From Caenorhabditis elegans (Eukaryota; Nematoda; Chromadorea; Rhabditida; Rhabditidae), in NCBI RefSeq assembly GCF_000002985.6, contig NC_003281.10, positions 13,392,001 through 13,456,000 on the forward strand: DNA of 64,000 bases, given 5' to 3'. Below, in pieces: positions 43,787-56,900 of the stretch. Below the pieces are notes generated by a model. That model saw only the letters and a program-made list of their open reading frames with translations. It had not been told where the DNA came from and did not search any database. Position 1 is the first letter of the stretch. Each line of letters opens with the position of its first letter. The translations under genes and the position numbers were made by a program.

Positions 43787-44930
43787 TTATTTTTTGAAAT
43801 TTCTACAAAATAAATAGAGCTCTGCACTATTGTCACGACATGCTGTAGGTTTGACCGTTTTGACAGTTGAGAATCGATCGGAAAGTTCACGGACGAACTC
43901 GGCACGTGCACTTCCATCCCAAATCTGGAAAAAAAAAATTATAGTCAAGAAGAATTATTATTAATTTCAGCGAACCTTGCACAAGTAAACTCCATTCTTC
44001 ACTAATTCAATTTCATTTTCCACTGAAAATAATCGAAAAACGGATCGGCACAGCTCGATAAGCCTCAAGTGATCCGTAGCGTTATCTCCAGTCGGATTTG
44101 GTGCCATATCACTTAGAACAACATCCACTTGCCGATGTGCTAGTTTTTCTCGAATTTTCAGTTTCACTGCTGGATCGGTAATATCGGAGAGTGATAAGAT
44201 GTCGGCACCGCGGATTGGGAGAACATTCTGTAATAATTTGCATTTTGAAATTGAAATGCAATCGCGCTCCAATGCAAGATGAAAAAGCTCCGCCCCCGGA
44301 ACGTGGGTCTCGTTAGGTATTTGGCGGCGAAACCGGAAATTCAAAAATTTTAAATTACTTTTCAAGCATTTTCCGTCGTGTATTTGTTCTTTTATTTTAA
44401 TAATTGTAAGCCAAAATGGGTGACAAATGAAAAAAAAATTATTCACTTTTAAACAAACTACTTAAAATTCTTGAAAACTAGCGAAATCGGCAAAAAACAA
44501 GAAAAAACTTTTTTTATTTCCGATTTTGCAGTCAAATACCTAACGAGACCCAACTTTTGGGGGCACAACGTTTTTTTTTCTAAAACTAATTTTAATAACT
44601 TACTTGTAAATCTACACCCGATGCATATCCATTTGGACACTTCTGCACAACTACTTGAAGCCATGAGCCAGGTGCACATCCAATATCGATTACAGTACTC
44701 TCCGGTTTCAGAAATTTGAATTTCTCATTAATTTCGATTAATTTGAAGGCGCTCCGTGCTCGGTAATTGTGCTCACGAGCTTTAACCGCAAATTCGTCTG
44801 TTGATTGCCGTTGAATATATCTGAAATTTAAATTTGAAAAATAAATTTATATTTGATGGGGGAAGAAAACTCACTTGTGCAAATTTCCTTGTGATTTTTT
44901 CGTTGAGAACATCCTGACACTTTTGAACAT
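43787..44930 (-). CDS. FtsJ/RrmJ-type rRNA 2'-O-methyltransferase (mitochondrial MRM2 type)
   Basis: SAM-dependent 2'-O-ribose methyltransferase; the MRM2 branch methylates a uridine in the A-loop of mitochondrial large rRNA. Exons 44930-44875, 44820-44604, 44227-43976 and 43924-43787; 220 residues. The basic N-terminus (MFKSVRMFSTKKS) suits a mitochondrial presequence. Motifs: YRARSAFKLIEI with the first catalytic Lys, SAM-binding DIGCAPGSWLQV, DVVLSDMAPNPTG (catalytic Asp), and LCKIWDGS (second Lys). The final Glu lies in the SAELYLFCRNFK strand. The AATAAA poly(A) signal overlaps the stop codon. The CIAO2-type gene ends 207 bp upstream and PAM16 starts 124 bp downstream on the same strand, consistent with a three-gene operon of housekeeping, partly mitochondrial genes. 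Intron 2 holds a dispersed repeat plus an inverted half-copy. Confidence 0.94.
44228..44603. repeat. Dispersed repeat with inverted half-copy in methyltransferase intron 2
   Basis: TTGAAATTGAAATGCAATCG then CGCTCC and GTGGGTCTCGTTAGGTATTT lie at about 44246-44322. The complementary AAATACCTAACGAGACCCAA lies at 44535-44555. These are two ends of one palindromic element that nearly fills the intron. Confidence 0.75.
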
Positions 44931-45136
44931 TTTTTTTCGAATTCTTAATCACTAATTTTTCAACAAAAAAATAAATTCCCTGAATCTAGATACTTTTCTG
45001 GTGATTTTTAAATCTAACCTATGAAAATGAAAATTTCGACAAAAAAACTAAATAATTTTAAACACGTTTTTATTCGAAACCTGATAGATAGGCAACTTTT
45101 AATATCACAAAAACTTTAATCTGGATCTTTTTTTGG

Positions 45137-47525
45137 TTATTCTGGAACTCTGAGGCATTCGTTAACAGCGTGCATTAGTCCTTGATTTTCCATTGCAGCA
45201 GCTACTCGTTCCTAAATGAGACATTTTGAATTTATGTTTTAAAAATTAACTTTTTGAGGGGCTTGCTTCTAAACTAAAAAATACAATGTTTTAAATTTTT
45301 TTTGAATTTTTTTATTGGTTTATTCGGAAACTTCGGTCTTATTTTCTATACTTTAAAATTTAATTTCAAAAAATTTCGAAAATAAAAAATGCAAAGTATA
45401 AAAATAGACCGAAATCTCCAAATAAACCATTAAAAAAATTAAATAATTTTTAAAATGATTTTTTTGCCATTTTGCAATCAAAAAATTCAAATTAATGTTT
45501 TCAGACGGTTTTCAGCATAAAATATTAAGAAGAAATGTTGAATTATCGAATTTTGGCGAATTTTAAAGTTTTAGTGATTTTTTTAAATTTTTGCGCAAAT
45601 TAATGCCCGAGTTTTGAAATTACGTTTTTTGGCAAATTATGATTTAAACTTTTTTTTCAAATTTTTTAGACATTTTCTAGCAAAAAAAAAAGCTAATTAC
45701 ATAGTTTTTAAAAATTTTTAAAGTCGTTATTTACTATTGATTTTTCCTCATTTTACATATTACTATAGTTCGAAACAGTTTTTTGCCAATTTTACAGGCG
45801 TTTTTCAGCAGAAAAGTCAATTTTAGAGTTTTTTTTCGATTTTTTTGCAAAAATAAATGGTTTTTAAATTATATAGATTTTACTATTTTCATCAAAAATT
45901 AAAAACTTACCTTGTCGGCCAACTGCCTGTTAATTGATTCTTCCGTAGAATGTGATCCTGGAGTGATTGAAACGCTAACTTTAACTTTCGGATGCAAAGA
46001 TCTCAAAAGTTTCACTCGAATCGCCAAACCGATTAGTGTTGCCATACTGCAGTGTGGAATGGTTGGTGTGAAATTCACCTGAAATTTTTTTTCAAATTTA
46101 AAAAAAAATTAATTTTAAATTACCAATCAATAATTTTCTCGCAATATTTTTCATTAAAATTTAGTGATAGAAGGTAGAAAAAAAATATTTGTTTTACCTG
46201 AAAAAAGTTTATTTCAGTTGGAACAATTGGGAAACGCTCAAGAATTGTCTGATATTTGGAAAAATCAATTGTTCCAATTTAAATAAAAGCAAGATAAATC
46301 AACTTTTTTTATCAATTAAATCAGTATATTTTGATTAAATATATCAGGAGAGCCCTGCATTGCTGAGACCAATTTTTAATATTTTTTCAAGCGCATTTTT
46401 TTCACTTTTTTCCAATCAATGCTGTAGAATTTCTGTTCAAAGATTGGAAGCTTCTTGGAAATGTTTTGTAAAAAATTGTAAAAAATTTTAAAGTTATTTT
46501 AAAATTAAAGTTACCTTCACAAAGGTCTCTTCTTCGTCGATAAACACTTTGATAAGCTCCTCTTGAACCACATTTAACTGCTCGAGAGTATATGGATGCT
46601 CTGGATCGTTGATATCTCTGATCAGATCGAAAATCTCCCACGAATCGATTGGATCTTCGACGCTTTCATCTCTGGAATCATATTTTTTGAATTAAAAATA
46701 ATGTAGTGGAATTGAGAGCCAATTTTTACAAGCGAAACAACACAAAAAATTCATTTTTCGATGTTTTCTATTTTTTCAAGGAAAATCAAAAACTTAAAAA
46801 AAACTCAGCAGAAAATTCTTTTTTTTTTTAAATTTAATTTTGTTTAAATAAAAACGTCTTCTAAACAGAAGAACAATTATCAGAATTTTTAGCTAATTTT
46901 AGAAAAATCGAAAAAAAATTCGAAATATTGGAAAATCGAAAAATCTAAAAATCAAAAAACGGAAAATTTTCGTTTTTCGATTTTATTTTTTCGAAAATCT
47001 AAAAACCGACACTTTTGACACAGATGTTCTGGAGCTTCAAAGTGTCAAAAATTCATCTCCTCTTCCATTTTACTGGAATTTTTTATTTAAATGTTTGGAT
47101 TTCATGCGATTTTTCGTATTTTATCGTGTTTTTGTTAAATTTATTATGTTTTTCGTTTAAATAACAGGTAAAAAGCGTTTTTCTTGATTTTTCTGTGTTT
47201 TCAATTTAATAATCGAAGTAATTACGTTTCAAACTATAAATTTTCATTTGAAAAAATACGAAAAATGGCTGAAAATTCGAATTTTCAATTTATTAATTCG
47301 CTGTTTTTTTGCGGAATTTTTTAAAAATTCTGTACTTTATTTATATAAAAACTTAACCGTGAAAATATGCTCTTTTTGAATTCAAAGTAAACTTTTAACG
47401 ATTAAAACTTGATTTTTGCGTTAAAACCCTCCAAAAACCAACCTTTCAGTGCCAGTAACAGGTCGATGACGTGGTTTTGAGTCGAAAAGTGTTGGATTTG
47501 CATTGTCGAGACGTTCTTGGCCCAT
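45137..47525 (-). CDS. CIAO2/MIP18-type cytosolic Fe-S assembly targeting factor (DUF59)
   Basis: Homolog of CIAO2B (MIP18/FAM96B), part of the CIA targeting complex that delivers iron-sulfur clusters to cytosolic and nuclear enzymes such as DNA polymerases and helicases. Exons 47525-47443, 46671-46515, 46078-45911 and 45211-45137; 160 residues. Visible family motifs: [17 protein letters not shown] at the N-terminus, [20 protein letters not shown], then LEQLNVV, the reactive-Cys motif [20 protein letters not shown], and [20 protein letters not shown] with a C-terminal ECLRVPE. All are close to the human sequence. An AATAAA signal lies near 45067. It is the first gene of a probable operon with the methyltransferase and PAM16. 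Its introns (771 and 435 bp) are AT-rich with no recognised content. Confidence 0.95.
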
Positions 47526-47920
47526 TTTTATGTGATATAAGCCTGGAAATTAAGCTGGAAATGGAAAATGACGAAAAAATATCGGTGGCCTAGTGGCCGT
47601 GGAAGAAAAAACAATACATATGTAGTTTTTGGCGAAAATTTAAATTTGAATAATTTTTTGTTGCAATAATTTCCAGAGATATAAAAATTTGAAAAATACT
47701 TTGAGATTTAAAATCAAAAATTTATAGTTAAATTTTTAAAAAATGTTTATTAAATTCGATTCAAAATTTGGAAAATACAAGAAAATAAGGCAAAAAATCA
47801 CAAATTAAAACAATAAAACCGCGTAAAAAATGGAATTTGGTCGGTATGTGTGTGATGAGAGTGAGATGACGAAACGAAGCACGCAAAATGTACAAAAAAT
47901 TGGATAAAAAATCAAAAAAA
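47526..47920. other. Gap between cua-1 and the CIAO2-type gene
   Basis: 395 bp of AT-rich DNA containing the cua-1 3' UTR and the upstream region of the next minus-strand gene. No other gene seen. Confidence 0.4.
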
Positions 47921-50900
47921 CTACACAATGAGATCCTCTAAATCTGATCCAACATTATCCAAAAGTCGTTGCTTTTTCGAGCTCCCAGAGCTCACGATAC
48001 TTGTTGTTGAGCCGAGCAGTGAGCCAACTTTTGAGCTTAATATTGATAATTTTGAAGAAGCAGCACCTCGAAAAACAGCCGAATCGTCTAGGCCTCGATG
48101 CACTTGAACTTGGAAAGAGCCCGATTCGAGGAACTTCTGATGTCGTTTGAAGCTCGTCGTATAGAGATTTGCAATCGTTGGTTTTCGGAAGTTTTTGAGT
48201 AAAAGTGAAGAAGAAACCACGGAGACACTGGAAAGAGCCATTGCAGCTGCAGCCATCCATGGTTGAAGCATGAAGCCAAATGGGCGGAATACACCTGGAA
48301 ATTTGGAAAATTATTAAAAGTGGATTGTTTTTTGTTATTGGAAAAATAGCGTTTTCTAGAAAAACAATATTTTCTTCTTTTTTTTTCTCAACGAAAATCA
48401 ACGAAAATTTCATTAAATTTTGAATTTTTCAAATTTTCCAGACAAAAGTAGAAAATTTCCGTTTTTTTCTCGAAAAATAGCTTCAAACTTAAGCTATTTT
48501 TCTTTTTTTTCAGAAATTTTTTTTCTTAAGTACTTCTCAACAAGATAAACCGAATTTGATAAAATTTTGAATTGTTTAAAAATTTTCTAGACGATTTTTC
48601 GTTTTCCGGGTATTCGAAAAGTCGAAAAATTTTGATTTTTTTTGTTCGAAAAAAAATTACCCGGGTTTTCGAAAAATAGCTACAAATTTTGACCAATTTT
48701 CTTTTTTCAGAGAAAATATAATTTTTAAAGTTTTTCTCTTCAAAAAAAATTGATATTTAAAATTTCAAATTAAAAAAATGTTCTAGACATTTTTTTTCAA
48801 TTTTTTCGTTTTTCGGAAAATTGAAAATTTTTCGACATTTTTAACACTTTTTATTCTACCATTTGAAATCGGTTTTTTTGTTCGAAATAACTTTTTTAAA
48901 ATTCACCTGCAGCAATCGGAATTCCAATCGCATTATAAATGATTGCAAACAAAAAGTTCAATCGAATCCTTCTCGTCGTCATTTTCGATAGCTTAATTGC
49001 TCCAACAACATCCACAAGATCATTTCTAACAAGTACGATTCCAGCTGACTCAATTGCCACGTCACTTCCTGCAGCAATTGCGATACCAACATTGGCTTCT
49101 GCGAGAGCCGGCGAGTCGTTGACACCGTCTCCAACCATTGCAACTTTGTTTTTGTATCCTTTCAATTGCTTAATCTTTTGTTGCTTTTGATTTGGAAGAA
49201 CTTCTGCGAATACTTCATCAATTCCGACTTGTTTCGCAGTTGATTCTGCAGTTTTCGAGTTATCTCCTGTGAGAAGTACGACACGAAGACCCATTTCACG
49301 TAGAGTATAGATTGCAAGTGATGCTTCTTTTTTAACTTGATCAGCAATTGAAATTACAGCAACCACTTCCGCTGAAATAGTTAATTTGTCAATAACTACA
49401 GCTGTTTTGACAGACGAAATTGACTTTTTTCATTAAAAAAAAAGGATTTTTTCAGTGGAGTAAAAGAATTTTTAAAGCAAGATCCAAGAGCAAGATCCAA
49501 GACCAAGAAAAATATACTAGTTTTTTTTTGGTTTTTCTTTGGAAAAAATGACTTTTTTGAGTTTTTGGACCAAGAAAACAGTTTTTTTTTCAAAAATTGT
49601 AAATTTTACTTGGAAGGAGAAATACAATTAAAAAGTGTTTTGTTTTTTTTTGGTCCAAATTTCAAATTTTGTTAAAAACGGCGAACATTCAGCAAAAATC
49701 TTTAAAGGCAAGGTAAAAATTCCCTCCAAAAATAAACGAATGATTCATTCAAATTCAAAAGAGTGTACGCCTTTAAGGATAACTGTAATTTATTGAAGAA
49801 GCGAAAAGTGAAAAAGGAATACACAAAATTTTGGGAAAAAACTTTAGCAACTACAGTAAGAAAATTTGTCGTGTCGAGAACCGGGTACCGTAGCTTTCGA
49901 ACAAAAACTGAAAAATTTTGGTTCTGAACACTGAAATTTTTAAAATTAGGTGTTAATATTGGGAATTTTAGCGAAATTTTATTTTTGAGAAATATTTTAA
50001 TTTTCCAATAATTTCCAGTCACTTCTTGATTTTTAAATAAATTTGCTTGTTTTTTTTATCGTTTTCCGATTTTTTTTGATTTTCTCTGAAAATCAACGAA
50101 ACAAAAACTTACCGTTAATTGCACAAATAACCGAAATGTGTCCTTTTCTCTGTTCTTCTGAAAGTGTCATTTTCACAACTTCCGATACGGGAATTCCGTG
50201 TCTTTCCATCATTCTTTCGGTTCCAATCACAATGTTCGCAGTGTCCGGGTTTGGTTGGCTAACTTGAAATTATATGAATTTATATTCATTTATAAATTAA
50301 AAAGACTACCTTCTTTACTAGAAACTTGAAGTAAATTGACTTCGGTTCCAGGAATCGTGATAGTTTGACCATCAGGAAGCCTTGGAATTTCACAAGTAGA
50401 TCCAGAAAGTGCCAAAGACGAGAACGACTGCCGAATTGAGTCAATTCTACAGGTAACACCATGTCCAGCAGATACATGGAATCGGGAAGTGTTCGGCCAA
50501 GTTGGCTCATTGAGAAGCTGAAAAAATGGATTTTCTTGTTTTTTTTCAGTTTTTTTGGCAAAAATTGATTTTTTTTTGTATTTTTTTTTGGTTGGTATGA
50601 TGAGAAAATCGAATTTTTTTTGTTTTTTTGTTGGCAAAAATGGATTTTTTGTTTTTTTTTTTTTGGTTTTTTTTTGTTTCTTGATTTTTTGTTTTTTTTT
50701 TCGGCAAAATAAATTTCTGGTTTTTTAATAATTTTTTTTTTGCAAGAATAGATTTTTTTTTTGGTTTTTTTTGGTTGGTATGATGAAAAAATCAAAAAAC
50801 TTTTTTTTTCCGTTTTTTTTTGGAGAAATCCGATTTTTTGTTTTTTGATCCAAGTTTGAAACAATTTTTTTTCGTTTTTTTGGTCGAAATATTTTACTCT

Positions 50901-53900
50901 CTTTACTCTTAAAATACCTGTTTCGCAAAAGCCGCTACCGCATTTCCAATCGGATGCTCCGACAAAGCTTCAGTGGCTCCGGAGAGGAATGTGATAAGTT
51001 TTAGTGACATTGTAGATGGATTTACAAACGACGCAATTTGAACTACTCGTGGACGTCCTTCGGTGATTGTGCCAGTTTTGTCGAAAACAATTGTGGTTAC
51101 CTGGAAAAAAGAGTGATTAAAAAATTTGAGATTTGATAAATATTGCTTTTTTTGTTCATATTAAAGATAATTTTGTTAATGTTTCGATTTTTCTTTTTTA
51201 TTTATTTTTCCCTGAAAAATATCGAAATTCGCGGTTTGAAAAATGGATCTTTCTTTATTTCTCGATTTTTTTTCGTTTTTTCGTGCAATTTCTGATTTCA
51301 CACTAATTTGGATATATTATATCTTTAGTGGCTTCGTGAAATTTTAAAAAAATTATTTTCTGATATTTACGAGTGAAAATAAAAAAATGGTACTCTAAGA
51401 AACAAGGTTTTTTTTCTGGGAAGTAAAAACATCTAAATTTTTGTTTTTCGATGTTTCAAAATTTCGGTTATGTCTCTTCTATTTGAATTTGAAATAAATA
51501 TGTTTTTTAGTGTTGTTAATATGAGAAAATGTTTAAAATTTTGACAGTGACATCCAAATTTCTAAATCCGAACTCACTTTATGTACACTCTCCAATGGTT
51601 CGCCTCCTTTAATCAAAATACCATTTGCTGCTCCAACTCCAGTTCCAACCATAACAGCGGTGGGCGTTGCGAGACCCAGACTACAAGGACATGCAATTGC
51701 AAGTACAGTAATCGCAGCTTCAAATGCGATTTTCAAGGCTTCTTCGAATCGAAGACCGGGTGGCTGGAAAAATACATGATTTTGATTAAAACTCGGGCTT
51801 TGGCTTTAAATTTTAATTTTTCAAATCGAATTTGCAATATGCAATAAAAATTTTTTTTTTTAAAGCTGATCTTGGAAAAGCCAAGATCTTGGCGGGCTTT
51901 AATTTGGGAAATTTAGCAGCGAGGAACGAAATTCTCGATCTTCTTATTTACAGCTCTTTTTGAAAATTTTCAAAAGCACGACAATCAATTTTTAAAGATC
52001 CAACTGAAAATTTGCTCATGAATTTCTTTCTTTGCTGCTAAATTTATAATCATAAATTCACGTTTTCGAGCATTCTGAATCCAACTTTATAGTATTTAAT
52101 CTATTTTTCCCTTACCAAATTAGCATTTCTCGCCGAATTGTACTCAATATAGATCCATACTCCCAACGTGAACAACGATAATACAATGACAAACGGGACA
52201 AAGTATCCGGCAATTTTATCGGCAAGTTGTTGAATTGGAGCACGATTCGTTTGAGCTTCTTCGACGAGACGGACGATTTGTGAGAGTGTAGAATCATTGC
52301 CAACGTGTGTTGCCTTCACAATTAGAACTCCTTTTTGATTCACCGAGCCACCAATTACAGTACTTCCTAGAAATTATTGTTGTGAAAAATAACTTACAAT
52401 TCGGTTTTGAACAGAAATGTTCTTTTTTTGGATTTTTTAATGACAAAATAATTTTTTTGAATTTAAAAAATAACGAAAAAAGTTTATTTTCGAAATATTT
52501 ATACAGTCGTGAGCATGACTGTAGATTTTTCGAAAAAATAGTGAGCAAAAAACGCGAGAAATTTCGACATGAATGTTTAAATTTTGCATTTTTTCCAAAA
52601 AAATCACACTGATAATTATAATCAAAAATTTATAAGTTCTTCTAAATAGCGTTTCAAACTAAACATGTTTTGTTTTTTCGTGTATTGGCTAGAAACATTT
52701 TTTTTCTCGTTTTCCAAATGAATAATTTTTTTCTCAAACAGTTGAAAATTTTAAATTTTTGGTGATAAATGTTCGATTTTGTTATGGTTTTGCAGAAATT
52801 TAAACGAAAAATGTTTCTTTTTTTTTTCGTTTTTTGATGGAAACATTGATTTCTCGCTTTTCTTCAAGAAAAACTAGGGAAAACGCGAAAATTTGGAAAT
52901 TTTTTCTAACTTTTTGTTTGTAGCTTTCAAAAAAACGTTTAAAAATTTTTTTTGAAAAACAGACCGTAACCGTTTTTTTTGTGTTTTTTGAAAAATTTCA
53001 GGAAATTCCGAAAAAAAAATTTGCAACAAAAATCCGAATTACCTGGTTTCTTAACGACAGGCATCGATTCTCCAGTTATAAAACTCTCATCAACCGAACT
53101 TTTTCCATCAACTACAACTCCGTCGACTGGAACTTTAGCGCCAGGAACCACTTTAATCAGGTCATTTCTTTGCACTAATTCAATATTTATTCCTTTTTCA
53201 GACGTTAACCGTCCTTCCGAATCCATTGTGACAAGTGTAGCTTCTTTTGCTTGTAATGACATAAGTTTCGATAAAGCTTCAGATGTTTTCCCCTTTGCTT
53301 TATGTTCCAGCATTCTTCCAAGTGCAATAAATACAATTAACATTGGTGGAACATCGAAAAATGTCATTGGAGACGACGGCCATTTGAAAATGATTGCGAG
53401 GAGAAGAACTACGATTGAATAGGTGTAGGCAATGGTTGTGGACAGCATTATTAGTACATCCATATTTGCATTTCCATGTTTTATTGCTTTCCATGAGGCT
53501 ACGTAGAAATATCGACCGCCAAAAATCTGCAATTTTCTTATTGTCAATTTTTTAAAAAACTAAGAAGAAAATATTTTAAATTTTACCTCCAGAACAGGGG
53601 TGTCGGTTTTTAGATTTTTTGAAAAGCGAAAAAGTTCGTGTTTCTCCGATTTTTAGTTTTTCAATATTTCGAATTTTTTTATAGACTATTCTAAATAAAA
53701 TTCTCTTAAAATTTGTATCATTAGTCTTATTTTTAGAGAACATTTTTATGTTTCCTTATGTTATTTTCCCATTAATATACACGAAATTAAATAAAAAAGC
53801 GAATTTTATGGTTTATTTTCTAAATTTTTTTCCGATTTTCCCGGAAAAAATTTTAAAAAAACGAACGAAATTTATTCAGATTTTTCGATTTTCCATTTTT

Positions 53901-56900
53901 TTTTCCTAAAAATTATAGTCGATTTTTTTTTGCTTTTACTTCCGTGTTTTCGGAGGAAAATTTATTTTTTCGCAATTTTCGAAGAAAAATTTTTATAACA
54001 AAAAAACAAAATTTTAGTCCTAAAATTATACCCGAATTTGTTTTTATTGGGTTTTTTGAAAAAAAAAAATTTTTTTCGTGTTTTTGGCCAAAAAATTATT
54101 TTTTCAATTTTTGAAAAAAAAGCAAAAAAAGAAAATAAATTTATTAGCCTGTCGATAACTGGAAAATTCATAAAATTTTAAGTTTAAGCTCTTTTTTCTT
54201 AAAATTATAATTGAATTTTTTTCCTTTTTTTCGTGTTTTTCATGGGAAAATGTTATTTTCAGAATTTTTCAAAACATATTTTTTTGGTAACTGAAAAATA
54301 TTTTTTGGCTACTCCAAAAAAACTTCTTTTTATTGGTGTAAAACTGAAAATTCTCACCTGAACCGGTGTGCAAAGACATAAAAGCAGAAAGTTGTCAAGT
54401 GAAAGAGCTGGAGTGAAAATTGGTGTTTGTTTGTCTGGATGCATTGGCGTTCGGAGAATCCAGTGAAAGATTATCATAATTATCATTACAGGGACTCCGA
54501 ATATTAATGCGATGAAGAAAGTGTTACGCCATCTGAAAATACCGTTATTGTGAATTTTTGCTTGAAAATAGTCGGAAAAAAAAAAATATATACCAGCCGC
54601 TGACCGCGCCTACGGCGCGGGCAACGACTGGCACCATTAAAAGTATTTGACACACATACCTTCAATCACTCAAAAAATTTCTCATCATGAAAAAAACTTG
54701 ACACACTTAAACGCGGTTTACTGGCACTGTTACACGTATTTTTCTACGACATGCATGTTTCGAAAATTCACAGACAGTATGAAAACGTTCTGTTACTTTC
54801 TGACCAAGACAGTAACCTTACAATACCACTACAGTACCTTGACATTATCCTCCACCGACTCCTAACTCAATACCTCTTCAAAGGACGAAATGCCAATTTT
54901 TCCAAAACTACAGTAACCCTACCGTATACCTACAGTACCCCTATAGTACCACTACAGTACCTTGACTTAATCCCCCATCAACTCCCAAATAACTACCTCT
55001 TCTAAAGCTCTAAGCTCAATTTTTCGGAACATTCCAGAATTTTCTCGATTTTTCTAGAAAGTTCTAGAACATTCCAGAATTTTCCCGATTTTTCTAGAAA
55101 GTTCTGGAACATTCCAGAATTTTCCCAATTTTTCTAGAAAGTTGTGAAACATTCCAGAATTTTCTCGATTTTTCTAGAAAGTTCTGGAACATTCCAGAAT
55201 TTTCCCAATTTTTCTAGAAAGTTGTGAAACATTCCAGAATTTTCTCGATTTTTCTAGAAAGTTCTGGAACATTCCAGAAATTTCCCGATTTTTCTAGAAA
55301 GTTCTGGAACATTCCAGAATTTTCCCAATTTTTCTAGAAAGTTGTGAAACATTCCAGAATTTTCTCGATTTTTCTAGAAAGTTCTGGAACATTCCAGACT
55401 TTTTCCGATTTTTCTAGAAAGTTCTGGAACATTCCAGACTTTTCCCAATTTTTCTAGAAAGTTCTGGAACATTCCAGAAATTTCCCAATTTTTCTAGAAA
55501 GTTCTGGAACATTCCAGACTTTTTCCGATTTTTCTAGAAAGTTCTGGAACATTCCAGAAATTTCGCGATTTTTCTAGAAAGTTCAGGAACATTCCAGAAT
55601 TTTCTCGATTTTTCTAGAAAGTTCTGGAACATTCCAGACATTTCCCAATTTTTCTAGAAAGTTCTGGAACATTCCAGAAATTTCCCAATTTTTCTAGAAA
55701 GTTCTGGAACATTCCAGACTTTTCCCAATTTTTCTAGAAAGTTCTGGAACATTCCAGACTTTTCCCAATTTTTCTAGAAAGTTCTGGAACATTCTAGAAA
55801 TTTCCCAATTTTTCTAGAAAGTTCTGGAACATTCCAGACTTTTCCCAATTTTTCTAGAAAGTTCTAGAACATTCCAGACTTTTCCCAATTTTTCTAGAAA
55901 GTTCTGGAACATTCGAGAATTTTTTCGAAATTTCCAGAAGATTCTAGATTTCCAGAATTTTAGAATTTTCAGAAAATTTAAATTTCCCGCAAAAATATTT
56001 TTCACAGAAAATTTAAATTTCCCGCCAAAATATTTTTCTCAGAAAATTTCAATTTCCCGCCAAAATATTTTTCTCACAAAATTTAAATTTCCCGCCAAAA
56101 TAATTTTTTTCAGAAAATTTCAATTTCCCGCCAAAATATTTTTCTCACAAAATTTAAATTTCCCGCCAAAATAATTTTTTCTCAGAAAATTTCAATTTCC
56201 CGCCAGAATTTTTTTCTCCGAAAATTTAAATTTCCCGCCAAAATTTTGGGGGTTACCCCGGTGGGGCTCACCACGACGGGTCTCACCACGGTGGGTCTCG
56301 CCACGATGGGTCTCACCACGATGGGTCTCACCACGATGGGTCTCACCACGGTGGGTCTCACCACGATGGGTCTCACCACGATGGGTCTCGCCACGATGGG
56401 TCTCGCCACGATGGGTCTCACCACGATGGGTCTTACCACGATGGGTCTCACCACGATGGGTCTCGCCACGATGGGTCTCGCCACGATGGGTCTCACCACG
56501 ATGGGTCTCGCCACGATGGGTCTCGCCACGATGGGTCTCACCACGAAGGATGACAGACCCCGCCCACAATTCTCAGTGACTTTGGGTGTGACGTCACAGA
56601 CTACAAAGACTACATAGACTACAAACTATGGAACAAACGGAATTATTTTTTTATATATAAGTAATGATAAGTAATGATATATATTGAAATTGAAAATATG
56701 ACTTCGACAGATTTTCTAATTTCTTAATTTTAATTACCGCGATTATTTCTCTAAGTAAGCTACGCCCTTTTTTCTGTGCCGCACTCTGGTTTTCCTTAAT
56801 TTCGACAAAAATTATGAAAATTATTTATTAAAAAAGTATATTTAAACCCGATATTTGGAGAATAATACATTTTTGATTCATTTTCTGTTCTGAAAGCGTG

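Larger units (their letters stand above)
54593..56640 (-). mobile_element. Probable non-autonomous Helitron in cua-1 intron 8
   Basis: On the minus strand, the hairpin CCGCGCC-GTA-GGCGCGG (54620-54604) is followed seven bases later by CTGG (54596-54593) and then a T. That is the canonical Helitron 3' end (hairpin plus CTRR, inserted before T). The element would run rightward through the HSE satellite, an AAATTTCCCGCCAAAAT repeat (55975-56245) and a 15-bp minisatellite, to about 56570-56640, where GACTACAAAGACTACATAG-type repeats lie. The 5' TC end is not pinpointed. No Rep/helicase gene is present. Confidence 0.55.

Noticed and set aside
50286-50928. Lysine-rich minus-strand frames overlapping cua-1 exon 13
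   Set aside because: They extend a real exon into T-rich intron DNA; the splice acceptor at 50518-50520 removes that part.
55025-56550. CRISPR-like regular repeats
   Set aside because: Units are head-to-tail with no unique spacers, and the host is a eukaryote.
56182-56617. Pentapeptide-repeat proteins on both strands (RPIVA, GETHR, GLTTM types)
   Set aside because: They come from a 15-bp minisatellite in which several frames are open at once; no start context, splice link or unique sequence.
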